Positions 50,530-59,702 of a stretch of DNA of 64,000 bases are shown one piece after another; position 1 is the first letter of the stretch, and each line of letters begins with the position of its first letter. The notes under the pieces are model-generated. The model ran no database searches. It saw only the letters and a program-made list of their open reading frames with translations, and was not told the DNA's origin. The stretch is from the NCBI GenBank assembly GCA_031394355.1, contig JANNSU010000080.1, positions 1 to 64,000 on the forward strand, in the 5' to 3' direction. The translations under genes and the position numbers were made by a program. The stretch is from JAEUMY01 sp031394355. Its GTDB lineage: Bacteria > Pseudomonadota > Gammaproteobacteria > Burkholderiales > Usitatibacteraceae.

Positions 50530-51342
50530 CTACCGACACTCGGGATAGCTGATCCGGAGACGTCCTGTGCTGTCCACTTCGCGGCAGAAGTAGATCTGAC
50601 CCATGAAGCACGTGAACTCCACGTTGTTGCAGACAAGCTTGCCGCGTTCGCCGGCCTTGCGCACGCCGGTCACCACCTGGTCCTTGGCCTTCAGTACGGC
50701 CTTGCCACTCTTCAGGTCCTTCCAGCGCTGCTTGTCACTTTCAAATTGTGCGGCAAGCCCCTTCTTTTCCTCTTCCATGCGCGTCATGATTTCCTGGGTA
50801 TTTTCGCGGTCCTTCTTGTTGCGCTCCACACTTGCCAAGAGGGGTGCCGGCGCTTCCTTGCCCTTGCCGCTCTTGCCCTTGCCGTCCTTGTAGAACTCCA
50901 GTTCGGCATTGAGCTTCTTCATCTGATCATCCAGATCCCGCAGGCGGTTCTCAGCAGTCTTCTGGCGGGTGTTGATGACATCCAGCGCGCGGTCCCGCGA
51001 GACATCGAATTCCTTCTCTGCGCCGTAGGTGGAAAGCAGAGCACGGTCACGCCGTTGCAAGTCTTCTTCCTTCCTGCGCTCGTCCTTGGTGCGGTTGGCC
51101 TCGTCCTCGCGCGCCTTGATTTCTTCCGGCGTCAGGGGGCGGTCCAGCGTCTTCTTGATGGTGCCCTGCCCGGTCAGCTCCTTGACTTCCGTCTTGGCAC
51201 ACTGCGGCGGCATCGGGTTGCCATAGTGGGTGACCCCCTTTTCATCCACGCACTTCATGATGGACTGGGCGTGTGAGAGCGTGAATGCAGTGGCGAGCCC
51301 AATGGCGAGCACTGCTGGGACGATATTCAAATTCAGTTTCAT
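50530..51342 (-). CDS. exported DUF4124 coiled-coil protein
   Basis: 270 residues: signal peptide cleaved after SHA, DUF4124 module (IMKCVDEKGVTHYGNPMPPQCAK), a long charged coiled coil (about 85-225) and a C-terminal Cys-containing segment (LVCNNVEFTCFMGQIYFCREV and SYPECR) that may form disulfides. Third DUF4124 protein of the window. ATG 51342 (MKLNLNIVPAVL) chosen. Function unknown. Confidence 0.78.
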   Translation of the reverse strand: MKLNLNIVPAVLAIGLATAFTLSHAQSIMKCVDEKGVTHYGNPMPPQCAKTEVKELTGQGTIKKTLDRPLTPEEIKAREDEANRTKDERRKEEDLQRRDRALLSTYGAEKEFDVSRDRALDVINTRQKTAENRLRDLDDQMKKLNAELEFYKDGKGKSGKGKEAPAPLLASVERNKKDRENTQEIMTRMEEEKKGLAAQFESDKQRWKDLKSGKAVLKAKDQVVTGVRKAGERGKLVCNNVEFTCFMGQIYFCREVDSTGRLRISYPECR

Positions 51343-51382
51343 AGGTAGATTCCTGCGATCAGAGTGACGCGGGTCCGCTGTC

Positions 51383-52051
51383 TCATGCAGCGGTGCCGTA
51401 TATGCGCCGATATTCTTCGATTCTGGGCAGATGCCTGCCCGGATCCCCATCCCCTCCAGCGTCCACGCCGTAGATGCCCAGCAATGCAATGAGGTCTGCG
51501 AGTGATGCTACCGCAATAACGGGCATCTGGAACATTTGGCTGACTTCCTCGGTGGCGGACAGATTGCCCTGACCGCGCTCCTGGCGGTCCAGAGCAATTA
51601 CCACGCCAGCCGGCTCCGCACTGGCCGCACGTATCATTTCCACCGATTCGCGCACTGATGTGCCAGCCGAGATGACATCGTCGATGATCAGCACACGGCC
51701 CTTGAGCGGTGCGCCCACGGTCACCCCGCCTTCGCCATGGTCCTTGGCTTCCTTGCGGTTGTAGGAAAACGGCACGTTCTGCCCCATTTCAGCCAGCGCA
51801 ATGGCGGTGCCCGCAGCCAGCACGATGCCCTTGTAGGCCGGGCCGAACAGCATGTCGAACTGCAGCCCCGAGGCGCGGATGGCTTCGGCGTAGAACCGGG
51901 TCAACTTGCCCACGCTGGCGCCGTCGGAAAACAGTCCGGCGTTGAAGAAATACGGCGAGAGGCGGCCCGCCTTGGTCTTGAATTCACCAAAGCAAAGCAC
52001 CTTCTGCGCGATAGCGAAACGAAGAAAGTCCTGTCGGAAGTCCTGATTCAT
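51383..52051 (-). CDS. pyrE: orotate phosphoribosyltransferase
   Basis: Makes orotidine monophosphate from orotate and PRPP in pyrimidine synthesis. 222 residues. FKTKAGRLSPYFFNAG near the N-terminus, FGPAYKGIVLAAGTA, YNRKEAKDHGEGG (flexible loop) and the PRPP loop VLIIDDVISAGTSVRES. ATG 52051; the open frame beyond it is not family-like. Divergent from the exonuclease III gene. Confidence 0.96.
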   Translation of the reverse strand: MNQDFRQDFLRFAIAQKVLCFGEFKTKAGRLSPYFFNAGLFSDGASVGKLTRFYAEAIRASGLQFDMLFGPAYKGIVLAAGTAIALAEMGQNVPFSYNRKEAKDHGEGGVTVGAPLKGRVLIIDDVISAGTSVRESVEMIRAASAEPAGVVIALDRQERGQGNLSATEEVSQMFQMPVIAVASLADLIALLGIYGVDAGGDGDPGRHLPRIEEYRRIYGTAA

Positions 52052-52121
52052 GCGGCTTTGTGGGGAGAATGAAGGATAATCGCGGCTCATTTTCTCATGC
52101 TGCCCCGTCTGACACCACCCC

Positions 52122-52895
52122 ATGCGCATCATTTCCGTGAACGTCAACGGCATCCGTGCCGCGAACAACAAAGGCTTTTTTGACTGGTTGCCTAAGCAGA
52201 AGGCGGATGTCGTCTGCCTGCAGGAAATCAAGGCCATGGAATCCGATCTGCCCAATGCCGCCCGTGGCGTGAAGGGCATGCAGGGATTTTTCCACCCGGC
52301 CGAGAAGAAGGGCTACAGCGGTACGGGCCTTTATGCGCGCAAGCCGCCGGACAAGGTCGTCAAGGGCATGAAAATCAAGTTCTTTGACGCCGAAGGGCGC
52401 TATTTGCAGGCGGATTTCGGCAACCTCTCGGTCATTTCGCTCTATGTGCCTTCCGGCACATCTTCGGAGGAGCGTCTGAAAGTGAAGTTCGAGTTCATGG
52501 AGCAGTTCTTTCCGGTGATGAAGAAGCTGGCCAAGTCCGGTCGCGAGATCATCCTGTGCGGCGACTGGAACGTGGCGCACCAGCAGATCGACCTCAAGAA
52601 CTGGCGGAGCAACCAGAAAAACTCCGGATTCCTCCCCGAAGAGCGCGCCTGGCTCACGCGAATATTCGCAGAGCTGGGATTCGTCGATGTCTTCCGCACG
52701 CTGGACCAGCGGCCGGAGCAATACACCTGGTGGTCCAACCGCGGCCAGGCCTGGGCCAAGAATGTCGGCTGGCGCCTGGACTATCAGATCGCCACGCCGG
52801 GCATAGCAGCCACGGCTAGAAAGTGCTCAATCTACAAGGATGAGCGGTTTTCTGACCATGCGCCACTGATCATCGATTACGACTACACAATCTGA
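52122..52895 (+). CDS. exodeoxyribonuclease III (second paralogue)
   Basis: 257-residue EEP-family AP endonuclease. ISVNVNGIRAANNKGFFDWL, LQEIKAME (metal Glu), GYSGTGLYAR, LCGDWNVAHQQIDLKNW with the catalytic Asp/Asn, WWSNRGQAWAKNVGWRLDYQ and SDHAPL are intact. It is only distantly similar to the copy at 2261-3028 and belongs to a different ExoIII branch. A palindrome copy at 52658 encodes RIFA in LTRIFAELGFVD. Confidence 0.93.
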   Translation: MRIISVNVNGIRAANNKGFFDWLPKQKADVVCLQEIKAMESDLPNAARGVKGMQGFFHPAEKKGYSGTGLYARKPPDKVVKGMKIKFFDAEGRYLQADFGNLSVISLYVPSGTSSEERLKVKFEFMEQFFPVMKKLAKSGREIILCGDWNVAHQQIDLKNWRSNQKNSGFLPEERAWLTRIFAELGFVDVFRTLDQRPEQYTWWSNRGQAWAKNVGWRLDYQIATPGIAATARKCSIYKDERFSDHAPLIIDYDYTI

Positions 52896-52901
52896 TTTAT
52901 T

Positions 52902-52967
52902 TGAACCACGGACGCCACAGAGTTTGTGAGTTGCCATCCCAGGATTCACGGTGGTCTCCATGGTTCA
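52902..52967. repeat. TGAACCACGGA inverted repeat
   Basis: TGAACCACGGA (52902-52912) pairs at 10 of 11 positions with TCCATGGTTCA (52957-52967), across a loop of about 44 bases. It occupies the gap between exonuclease III and the ABC-F gene; no gene is seen there. Confidence 0.65.
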
Positions 52968-52984
52968 GCACTTGAAATGATTTC

Positions 52985-54892
52985 ATGATCCGACTTACCA
53001 ATCTCACGTTGATGCGCGCCGCCAAGGTGCTGCTGAAAGATGCTGGTCTCACGCTCTTCCCTGGCCACAAGGTGGGGCTGGTGGGGCCGAACGGCTGCGG
53101 CAAATCCAGCCTGTTCGCCATGCTGCTCGGCACGCTGCAGCCCGAGGCGGGCAGCGTGGAGCTGCCGGGGAGCTGGGTCATCGCCCATGTGGCGCAGGAC
53201 GCCGAGGCGGCGCCCGCGTCCGCGCTCGAGCATGTTCTGGATGGCGACCAGGAGCTGCGCGAGGTGGAGCACCTGCTGGCCGAGGCGGAGACCGAAGGTA
53301 GCGGCGAGCATATCGCCGAGCTGCACACCCGGATGGACCATATTGGCGGCTATCAGGCGCGCGTGCGGGCGGCCACGCTACTGTCGGGGCTCGGCTTCAG
53401 CGAGGCGGACCAGCAAAGACCCGTGGCGGAATTCTCCGGCGGCTGGCGCATGCGGCTCAATCTTGCGCAGGCGCTGATGTGTCGCTCCGACCTCTTGTTG
53501 CTGGATGAACCCACGAACCACCTCGACCTCGACGCCGTGCTCTGGCTGGAAGACTGGCTGGCAGGCTATCAAGGCACGCTGCTGCTCATCACCCACGACC
53601 GCGATTTCCTCGATGCCGTGGTGGGCCGGATTGTGCATGTCGAAAACGAGAAGCTGAACGACTACACCGGCAACTATTCCACGTTCGAGACTACGCGCGC
53701 GTCCCAGCTGGCACTGCAACAATCGCAGTATGTGAAGCAGCAACGGACGGTTGCGCACATGCGCGAGTACATCGACCGCTTCCGCTACAAAGCCAGCAAA
53801 GCGCGCCAGGCGCAGAGCCGGCTCAAGGCGCTGGAGCGCATGGAGCTCATCGCGGCGGCACACGTGGATTCACCGTTTGAATTCCAGTTCCGCGAGCCGG
53901 ACATCAAACCGCGTCAGCTCATCCAGCTCATCGAGACCACGGTGGGCTACGCCGCCAAGCCGGTCGTGTCCGGCATCGAATGGACGCTGTTCTACGGTGA
54001 CCGCATCGGCTTGCTGGGGCCGAATGGCGCGGGCAAGTCCACACTGCTGAAGTCATTGGTGGGCGATCTGCCGTTGCTGCACGGGACGCGCCATGTCGGC
54101 CAGGGTTTGAAGGTCGGCTACTTCCACCAGCATCAGGTGGAGCAACTGCGCATGGACGAGTCACCGCTCCAGCAGTTGCAGCGTCTTTCCACGCCGAATA
54201 CCCGGGAGCAGGAGCTGCGCAATTTTCTCGGCGGCTTCGATTTCCGCGGCGACCGCGTCAACGAGTCCATCGCGCCGTTCTCAGGCGGCGAGAAGGCACG
54301 GCTGGCGCTGGCGCTCATCGTCTGGCAGAAGCCCAACCTTCTCCTGCTGGATGAGCCTACTAACCACCTCGATATCGACATGCGCGAAGCATTGGCGGAG
54401 GCGCTGCAGGATTTTGAAGGCACGCTGGTGGTCATCGCGCATGATCGTCACCTCCTCAAAGCCACCACCGACCAACTCTGGCTGGTGGCGGATCACAAGC
54501 TCAGCGAATTCAACGGCGATCTGGACGATTACAAAGTGTGGGCGCGGGAGTATCACGCCAAGCTTCGTCGCCCCGTCGCGGAGGAGGGTGCTGTCGATCG
54601 CAAAGCGCTGAAACGCGCCGAGGCCGAGGCACGGCAGAAGACCTATGCCGCGCGCAAACCGTTTGAGCAGAAACTGGCCAAGCTCGAGAAGGAAATCGAC
54701 AAGCTCAATCTCGAAAAATCGGAACTGGATGCCTGGCTGGTGTCCGAAGCGGCCTTTGCCGACGAGAACCGTGAGCTGTTGCAGGAAAAGATCAAGCGGC
54801 AGGGTGAGCTGAAGGTTGCCGTCGAGAATGTGGAGTGGCAGTGGTTTGAGGTGCAGCGGAAGCTTGAAGAGGCAAGTGCTGCCGTTGAATAG
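52985..54892 (+). CDS. ABC-F family ATPase (YheS-like)
   Basis: Soluble twin-ATPase of the ribosome-associated ABC-F group. 635 residues. Nucleotide domain 1 has Walker A GPNGCGKSS near 35, signature FSGGWRMRLNLAQAL and LLLDEPTNHLDL; domain 2 has GPNGAGKST near 345, FSGGEKARLALAL and LLLDEPTNHLDI. The linker (about 240-310) is the P-site tRNA interaction motif, and a C-terminal coiled coil (about 540-630) follows. YheS is the closest pattern; no membrane domain, so not a transporter. Confidence 0.92.
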   Translation: MIRLTNLTLMRAAKVLLKDAGLTLFPGHKVGLVGPNGCGKSSLFAMLLGTLQPEAGSVELPGSWVIAHVAQDAEAAPASALEHVLDGDQELREVEHLLAEAETEGSGEHIAELHTRMDHIGGYQARVRAATLLSGLGFSEADQQRPVAEFSGGWRMRLNLAQALMCRSDLLLLDEPTNHLDLDAVLWLEDWLAGYQGTLLLITHDRDFLDAVVGRIVHVENEKLNDYTGNYSTFETTRASQLALQQSQYVKQQRTVAHMREYIDRFRYKASKARQAQSRLKALERMELIAAAHVDSPFEFQFREPDIKPRQLIQLIETTVGYAAKPVVSGIEWTLFYGDRIGLLGPNGAGKSTLLKSLVGDLPLLHGTRHVGQGLKVGYFHQHQVEQLRMDESPLQQLQRLSTPNTREQELRNFLGGFDFRGDRVNESIAPFSGGEKARLALALIVWQKPNLLLLDEPTNHLDIDMREALAEALQDFEGTLVVIAHDRHLLKATTDQLWLVADHKLSEFNGDLDDYKVWAREYHAKLRRPVAEEGAVDRKALKRAEAEARQKTYAARKPFEQKLAKLEKEIDKLNLEKSELDAWLVSEAAFADENRELLQEKIKRQGELKVAVENVEWQWFEVQRKLEEASAAVE

Positions 54893-54943
54893 GCAATTCC
54901 TCGACATTGGCTGCGTCAACAACAGCGGCGTAGAAAGGTCAGC

Positions 54944-55261
54944 ATGAATACCAAAATTGCATGGGCGGAAATGGAAGTTGGCGGCACCTATTTCCTGCTT
55001 GGATACTATGACCCAAGCCGGAATCTCCCATACATTGAAACCCTAAAGTACCGTGGGTTTGATAGCAATGCTGCTACCGATCAGAAAGAGCACACCTTCG
55101 AGTATGCAGTCTCTTGGGTAGAGCGGGCGGGTGTTGGATCGCCAAGCGAGGAAAACACGATCACCTTCTTAGATAGCGACCCTTCGTGCTTAGGTGACCT
55201 AGATGGCCTAATTCGGGAGCTTGAGCGGCATCGCCGGGAGCTTGGCGATAGACGAAAGTGA
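54944..55261 (+). CDS. hypothetical protein
   Basis: 105 residues, soluble, rich in Glu, Asp and aromatic residues, with no motif I recognise. Composition is lower in GC than the neighbouring genes and the gene is isolated, 51 bases after the ABC-F gene and convergent with metW. Possibly an acquired cargo gene. Confidence 0.6.
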   Translation: MNTKIAWAEMEVGGTYFLLGYYDPSRNLPYIETLKYRGFDSNAATDQKEHTFEYAVSWVERAGVGSPSEENTITFLDSDPSCLGDLDGLIRELERHRRELGDRRK

Positions 55262-55322
55262 CGTGTCCAGGAAGTAGCAAGTGGCATCCAGGATCAGTGG
55301 TACGACAATGTGATTCTTGAAA

Positions 55323-55907
55323 CTAATCCCGCGTCAACCGATACATCGCCAACGATCCGCGAATATTCGCAAATGCATTGACGGGCTTATCCCCCGCCAA
55401 CACCTGCCGCGACAACACCCGATACCCCTTCTCCGCACACAGCGCATCAAAATCCGCGATGGTGAACAAGTGCACATTGGGCGTGTCGTACCACTGATAG
55501 GGCAGATCGTCGGACACGGGCATGTGGCCCATCAGAAGTTGCATGCGAACGTGCCAGTAGCCGAAGTTGGGGAACGTGACGATGGCTTCACGGCCGATGC
55601 GCAGCATCTCGGTCAGTACCAGCTCGGTGTGACGCATGGCTTGCAGCGTCTGCGACAGGATGACGCAGTCAAATGATTGGTCGTCGAAGTCGCGCAGGCC
55701 GCCTTCCAGATCGCGCTGCAGTACGTTGACGCCATTGGCGATGCAAAGCGGAATCTTGTCATCGTCAATCTCGATGCCATAGCCCGTGACGTCACGCGTG
55801 TCCGCGAGCAGACGGAACAGCGTGCCGTCGCCGCAGCCCAGGTCCAGCACACGTGACTGGGGCTGAATCCAGTCGGCAATGACGGAATAGTCGCGCCGGA
55901 TGCTCAT
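55323..55907 (-). CDS. metW: methionine biosynthesis protein MetW
   Basis: 194-residue SAM-methyltransferase-fold protein that partners MetX. SAM site RVLDLGCGDGTLFRLLAD near 20, then GIEIDDDKIPLCIANGVNV and FDCVILSQTLQAMRH. ATG 55907 overlaps the metX stop by four bases, a conserved metX-metW operon. A palindrome copy at 55359 encodes ANIR close to the C-terminus. Confidence 0.93.
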   Translation of the reverse strand: MSIRRDYSVIADWIQPQSRVLDLGCGDGTLFRLLADTRDVTGYGIEIDDDKIPLCIANGVNVLQRDLEGGLRDFDDQSFDCVILSQTLQAMRHTELVLTEMLRIGREAIVTFPNFGYWHVRMQLLMGHMPVSDDLPYQWYDTPNVHLFTIADFDALCAEKGYRVLSRQVLAGDKPVNAFANIRGSLAMYRLTRD

Positions 55908-57322
55908 GGATTGGCCCCCTCTCTCCCCGCTCTCCCCCACGAGGGGGGAGAGGGCTGAGCTGCTGCGCTCGAAGCCGCCGGCTGAATCCGCGAATCGACA
56001 GAACCCCCGCTTGATGGGAGGGGTGATCCGACTGAACCATTCTCCCCTGATGGGAGAGGCACCGATTCGGCTGAACCCCTCTCCCCTGATGTGAGAGGCA
56101 CCGATTCGGCTGAACCCCTCTCCCTGGATGTGAGAGGCACCGATTCGACTGAACCCCTCTCCCTGGATGTGAGAGGGGTAGGGGAGAGGGTGGAAAACGC
56201 CTTGTTCAGATAGGCCCGCACGGTGGCCAGGTAGCGCGGGTCTTCCAGCAGAAACGCGTCGTGCCCATTGGGCGCGGCAATCTCCGCATAGGCAATATCG
56301 CGTCGATTGTCGATGAGCGCCTTCACGATCTCGTGCGACCTCTCGGGCGCGAAGCGCCAGTCTGTGGTGAAGGACACGACCAGGAATTTTGCCCTCGCCG
56401 AGGAGAGGGCTTTGGCAAGATCGCCGCCATGCTCGGCAGCGGGGTCGAAATAGTCCAGCGCCTTGGTCACGCGCAGATAGGTGTTGGCGTCGTAGTACTC
56501 GGCGAACTTGTCACCCTGGTAGCGCAGATAGGATTCGATCTGGAACTCGGGTGCAAAGGAGAAATTCAGTCCGTCACGCAACTGGCGGCCGAATTTTTCG
56601 GCCATCTGTTCATCAGAAATGTAGGTGATGTGGCCGATCATACGTGCCACGCGCAGCCCCAGACGCGGCTTCTCGCCCTTCTCGCCGAAATGGCCATCCG
56701 AAAACTGCGGGTCGGAGAGGATGGCCTGGCGTGCCACTTCATTGAAGGCGATGTTTTGCGCCGACAGGTTGGGTGCTGCGGCAATGACAAGTGCGTGCGC
56801 CACGCGAGAGGGATATCGGATGGACCAGCAAAGCGCCTGCATGCCGCCGAGGCTGCCACCCATGACGGCCAGCAGCCGCGTGATGCCCAGCCGGTCGGCG
56901 AGCCGCACCTGCGCGTCCACCCAGTCTTCCACGGTGACGATGGGGAAATCCGCGCCCCACGCTTTGCCGGTCGCCAGGTTGACGGACAGCGGACCGCTGG
57001 AACCAAAGCAGGAGCCGAGGTTGTTCACGCCGATGACGAAGAAGCGATCAGTATCCACCGGCTTGCCGGGGCCGACCATGTTGTCCCACCAGCCTGTGTT
57101 GTCCGGGTCATCCGCGTAGGTGCCGGCAACATGGTGTGAGGCATTCAGCGCATGGCAGATGAGGATCGCGTTGCTGCGGTCCGCGTTCAGTGCGCCATAG
57201 GTCTCGTAGACCAGATCATAGTCAGACAGCGTCGCACCAGAGCGCAATTTCAGCGGTTCGCTGAAGCGCGCTGTCTGCGGGGCGACGATGCCAACGGAAT
57301 GTGACTGCGAATATTCGCTCAT
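55904..57322 (-). CDS. metX: homoserine O-acyltransferase MetX with repeat-derived C-terminal tail
   Basis: Acylates homoserine in methionine synthesis; the beta/proteobacterial forms use succinyl- or acetyl-CoA. Alpha/beta-hydrolase fold with nucleophile Ser in GGSLGGMQAL near 160, Asp in FTTDWRFAPE and His in NGHDAFLLE. ATG 57322 (MSEYSQSHSVG) is followed at once by a palindrome copy. The family is about 380 residues; here 472. The last 90 or so residues are a tail made from 13-residue repeats such as PLTSRERGSVESV, read from DNA repeats. Expression is probably controlled by the leader at 57335-57453. Confidence 0.95.
   Translation of the reverse strand: MSEYSQSHSVGIVAPQTARFSEPLKLRSGATLSDYDLVYETYGALNADRSNAILICHALNASHHVAGTYADDPDNTGWWDNMVGPGKPVDTDRFFVIGVNNLGSCFGSSGPLSVNLATGKAWGADFPIVTVEDWVDAQVRLADRLGITRLLAVMGGSLGGMQALCWSIRYPSRVAHALVIAAAPNLSAQNIAFNEVARQAILSDPQFSDGHFGEKGEKPRLGLRVARMIGHITYISDEQMAEKFGRQLRDGLNFSFAPEFQIESYLRYQGDKFAEYYDANTYLRVTKALDYFDPAAEHGGDLAKALSSARAKFLVVSFTTDWRFAPERSHEIVKALIDNRRDIAYAEIAAPNGHDAFLLEDPRYLATVRAYLNKAFSTLSPTPLTSRERGSVESVPLTSRERGSAESVPLTSGERGSAESVPLPSGENGSVGSPLPSSGGSVDSRIQPAASSAAAQPSPPSWGRAGREGANP
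56032..56178. repeat. 39-bp tandem repeat inside the 3' end of metX
   Basis: About 3.7 units, each holding a hairpin of the CTCTCCC...GGGAGAG type and a CACCGATTCGGCTGAA spacer. As 39 is divisible by three, every unit stays in the metX frame and adds 13 residues. Further C/G-rich hairpins (CTCTCCCCGCTCTCCC and GGGGGGAGAGGG) continue to 55925. Confidence 0.85.
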
Positions 57323-57334
57323 GAATGGATACAA

Positions 57335-57370
57335 ACAAAAAGCCCGGTCAGCTTGGCGCTAAACGGGCTT
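57335..57370 (-). terminator. intrinsic terminator in the metX leader
   Basis: AAGCCCG (minus strand) pairs with CGGGCTT around about 16 loop bases and is followed by TTTTTG, about 13 bases before the metX start. Together with the aptamer-like sequence just upstream it makes a switchable terminator. Confidence 0.75.
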
Positions 57371-57385
57371 CGGAATGCATCGCAG

Positions 57386-57453
57386 CCGCTTTAGCCGTAT
57401 TTATTTGGAAGCACTGCTTCCGGCGCCCGCAAGCTGATCGTCAAATCGGCGCC
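57386..57453 (-). promoter_or_regulatory. SAM-II-like riboswitch upstream of metX
   Basis: On the minus strand: GGCGCC stem, then GATTTGACGATCAGCTTGCG, the closing GGCGCC, an extra hairpin GGAAGCAGTGCTTCC (57407-57421), then AAATAAATACGGCTAAAGC. The GATTTG...CTTGC...stem...AAA...GCTAAA order is the SAM-II (metA/SAM-alpha) pattern. The gene downstream is a methionine enzyme and a terminator follows. The pseudoknot pairing was not confirmed by hand. SAM-II is best known in Alphaproteobacteria. Confidence 0.7.
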
Positions 57454-57485
57454 TGAGTGGAACTTACGCGAGGCTACCTGGGCTG

Positions 57486-57902
57486 TCAAATTGGCGGGGC
57501 AGCGGACGGGGCAGGGGGCTTGGCTTCTGGCGGGCAGTCGCGGATGCAGTGTTCAATGAACGCTGCCACGTCGCGAGGCAGTTGCGGCGCGATATCCAGA
57601 AACTGTTGCAGGACGAGATCGGCAGGAAAGGCACCGTTTGCCCGCAGGATGGCGGTCATGGCCCGGCCGGGCTTTTGCTCATTGGCATCGACGCTTTCAT
57701 GAAAGTATCCCGCGTGCTGGTCCCAGCGCAAAATGTGCTCATCCATGCTGCGGCCGTAGCATAGGTGCAGGCTGGTGAAGGGTTCGCCGCCGTCCTTGCC
57801 TGTGTCCTGCCACGTGAAAATATCGAACGACTCGCCCCGGAACCAGCGCTTGCGGCCCTTCCCGTTTTCTGCATCCTGTTTGACGGATCGAATCTCGTGC
57901 AT
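57486..57902 (-). CDS. hypothetical protein downstream of ptsI
   Basis: 138 residues, soluble, with a Trp/Phe-rich middle (GRKRWFRGESFDIFTWQD) and a Pro/Ala-rich tail. Not recognised. It starts eight bases after ptsI on the same strand, so it is probably cotranscribed with the PTS genes. Confidence 0.65.
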   Translation of the reverse strand: MHEIRSVKQDAENGKGRKRWFRGESFDIFTWQDTGKDGGEPFTSLHLCYGRSMDEHILRWDQHAGYFHESVDANEQKPGRAMTAILRANGAFPADLVLQQFLDIAPQLPRDVAAFIEHCIRDCPPEAKPPAPSAAPPI

Positions 57903-57910
57903 CGTCAGTC

Positions 57911-59638
57911 TCAGGTGTTGAGCTTTTCCATCAGCATCAGCACCCGCTCGGGCGAATCCGCCTTCAGGATGCGGTTGGCGATGGATTCGGCCTCGGAGAG
58001 GTTGGACATCAGCACGCGCTGCTTCACCGTCAGCATGTTGGCCGGGTGCATGGACAGGCTGCGCAGCCCGAAGCCCAGCAGCAATCGGGTCTTGTCCACG
58101 TCGCCAGCCATTTCTCCGCAGACCGTCACCGGTACGCCAGCGGCGTTGGCGAGGCGGATGGTATTGGAGACGAGATACAACACAGCAGGGTGGAGCGGGT
58201 CGTAGAGATGCGCCACCGAATCGTCGGACCTGTCGATGGCCAGCGTGTATTGGATGAGGTCGTTGGTGCCGATGGAAATGAAATCCAGCTTCGCGAGGAA
58301 CATTGGCAGCGTGAGTGCCGCCGCCGGAATCTCGATCATCCCGCCCACTTTGAGGTGCTCGTCGAATTTCTTGCCTTCGTCCTTGAGTTGTTCCTTCGCA
58401 AACGCGATCGCGGTGAGCGCCTGACTGAGCTCGTCCAGGGACGACAGCATGGGAATCAGCAGCTGCATCTTGCCGTGCTTCGAGGCGCGGAGGATGGCAC
58501 GCAGCTGGGTGTTGAAGATCTGCGGTTCTGCCAGACAAAACCGGATGGCACGCAAACCCAGCGCGGGGTTGGGCATGACTTCCTTGTCACTTTCGAGCGC
58601 TTTGTCCGCGCCGATGTCCAGTGTGCGGATGGTGACCGGCAAACCCTTCAATCCCTCTGCAACAGCCCGGTAGGCCTCGTACTGTTCATCTTCGCCCGGC
58701 AGATCCTTGCGGTTCAGGAACAGGAACTCGCTGCGGAACAATCCAACGCCATTGGCGCCGCAGTGTTTTACCTGGTCGATGTCGCCCGGCAGCTCGATGT
58801 TGGCAAGCAACTCGACGGTGACGCCATCGAGCGTGGTGGCCGGTGCGGCCTTGATGCGTCGGAGCTTCTGTCGCTCGATGGCGTACTGGTTCTGCCTGAG
58901 CTTGTACTCAGCCAGGATGGTCGGAGACGGATCGACAATGACCACGCCCTGCGTGCCATCGACAATGATGAGCTCGTCCTCATGGATGAGCTCGCGGGCG
59001 TGATGCAATGCCAGGATGGAAGGAATCCCCAGGCTGCGGGCGAGGATGGCAGTGTGGGACGTGACACCGCCGAGATCGGTGATGAACGCAGCGATCTGGT
59101 GTTCCTTGAACAGAATCACGTCCGCAGGGGCCAGATCGTAGGCAACAAGGATGGTGTCTTCTGCCCGGGATTGCAGCTTTTCCGGCACCACATTGCCCTG
59201 GCCGGAGAGGGCCTTGAGGATTCGCTCCACGACCTGCCGCACGTCGCTCTTGCGTTCGCGCAGATATTCGTCCTGCACGTCCTCGAACTCGGCCAGCATG
59301 ATGTCCAGCTCGACCTTCAGCGCCCACTCCGCGTTGCACGCCTCGTTTCGAATGAGGTCACGCGGTGCGTCGGAAATCATCGGGTCTTCGAGGATCATGC
59401 GATGCATGCCGACAAACGCCGCGAGCTCAGCCGGTGCGTCGTCCCTGACCGACTTCTCCAGCCGGTCCAGCTCTTCCCCCACCTGCTTTACCGCCTTGTC
59501 GAAGCGTCTCACCTCTCGGTTGATGAACTCCTTGGGAATCTGGAAATGGTCGACCTCCAGCGAACCGCCGGTCATCAAGTGGGCATGGCCGATGGCAATG
59601 CCGTCGGAAACACCGATGCCGTGGATGATGAAGGCCAT
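57911..59638 (-). CDS. ptsI: PTS enzyme I (phosphoenolpyruvate-protein phosphotransferase)
   Basis: 575 residues. Autophosphorylates from phosphoenolpyruvate on His195 in GGVTSHTAILARSLGIP and passes the phosphate to HPr. C-terminal TIM barrel has GVGLFRSEFLFLNR, IEIPAAALTLPMFL and the conserved Cys in VTVCGEMAGD. No sugar permease is nearby, so this is likely a regulatory PTS. Confidence 0.97.
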   Translation of the reverse strand: MAFIIHGIGVSDGIAIGHAHLMTGGSLEVDHFQIPKEFINREVRRFDKAVKQVGEELDRLEKSVRDDAPAELAAFVGMHRMILEDPMISDAPRDLIRNEACNAEWALKVELDIMLAEFEDVQDEYLRERKSDVRQVVERILKALSGQGNVVPEKLQSRAEDTILVAYDLAPADVILFKEHQIAAFITDLGGVTSHTAILARSLGIPSILALHHARELIHEDELIIVDGTQGVVIVDPSPTILAEYKLRQNQYAIERQKLRRIKAAPATTLDGVTVELLANIELPGDIDQVKHCGANGVGLFRSEFLFLNRKDLPGEDEQYEAYRAVAEGLKGLPVTIRTLDIGADKALESDKEVMPNPALGLRAIRFCLAEPQIFNTQLRAILRASKHGKMQLLIPMLSSLDELSQALTAIAFAKEQLKDEGKKFDEHLKVGGMIEIPAAALTLPMFLAKLDFISIGTNDLIQYTLAIDRSDDSVAHLYDPLHPAVLYLVSNTIRLANAAGVPVTVCGEMAGDVDKTRLLLGFGLRSLSMHPANMLTVKQRVLMSNLSEAESIANRILKADSPERVLMLMEKLNT

Positions 59639-59702
59639 GCGTGATTACTCCTGCTCTGTGGTCATCGTTTCAACGCGCTGCAACAGCATCGCGGCGTCCG
59701 TT

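Noticed and set aside
58046..59644. 532-codon plus-strand open frame opposite ptsI
   Set aside because: Antisense shadow; enzyme I motifs are clear on the minus strand.
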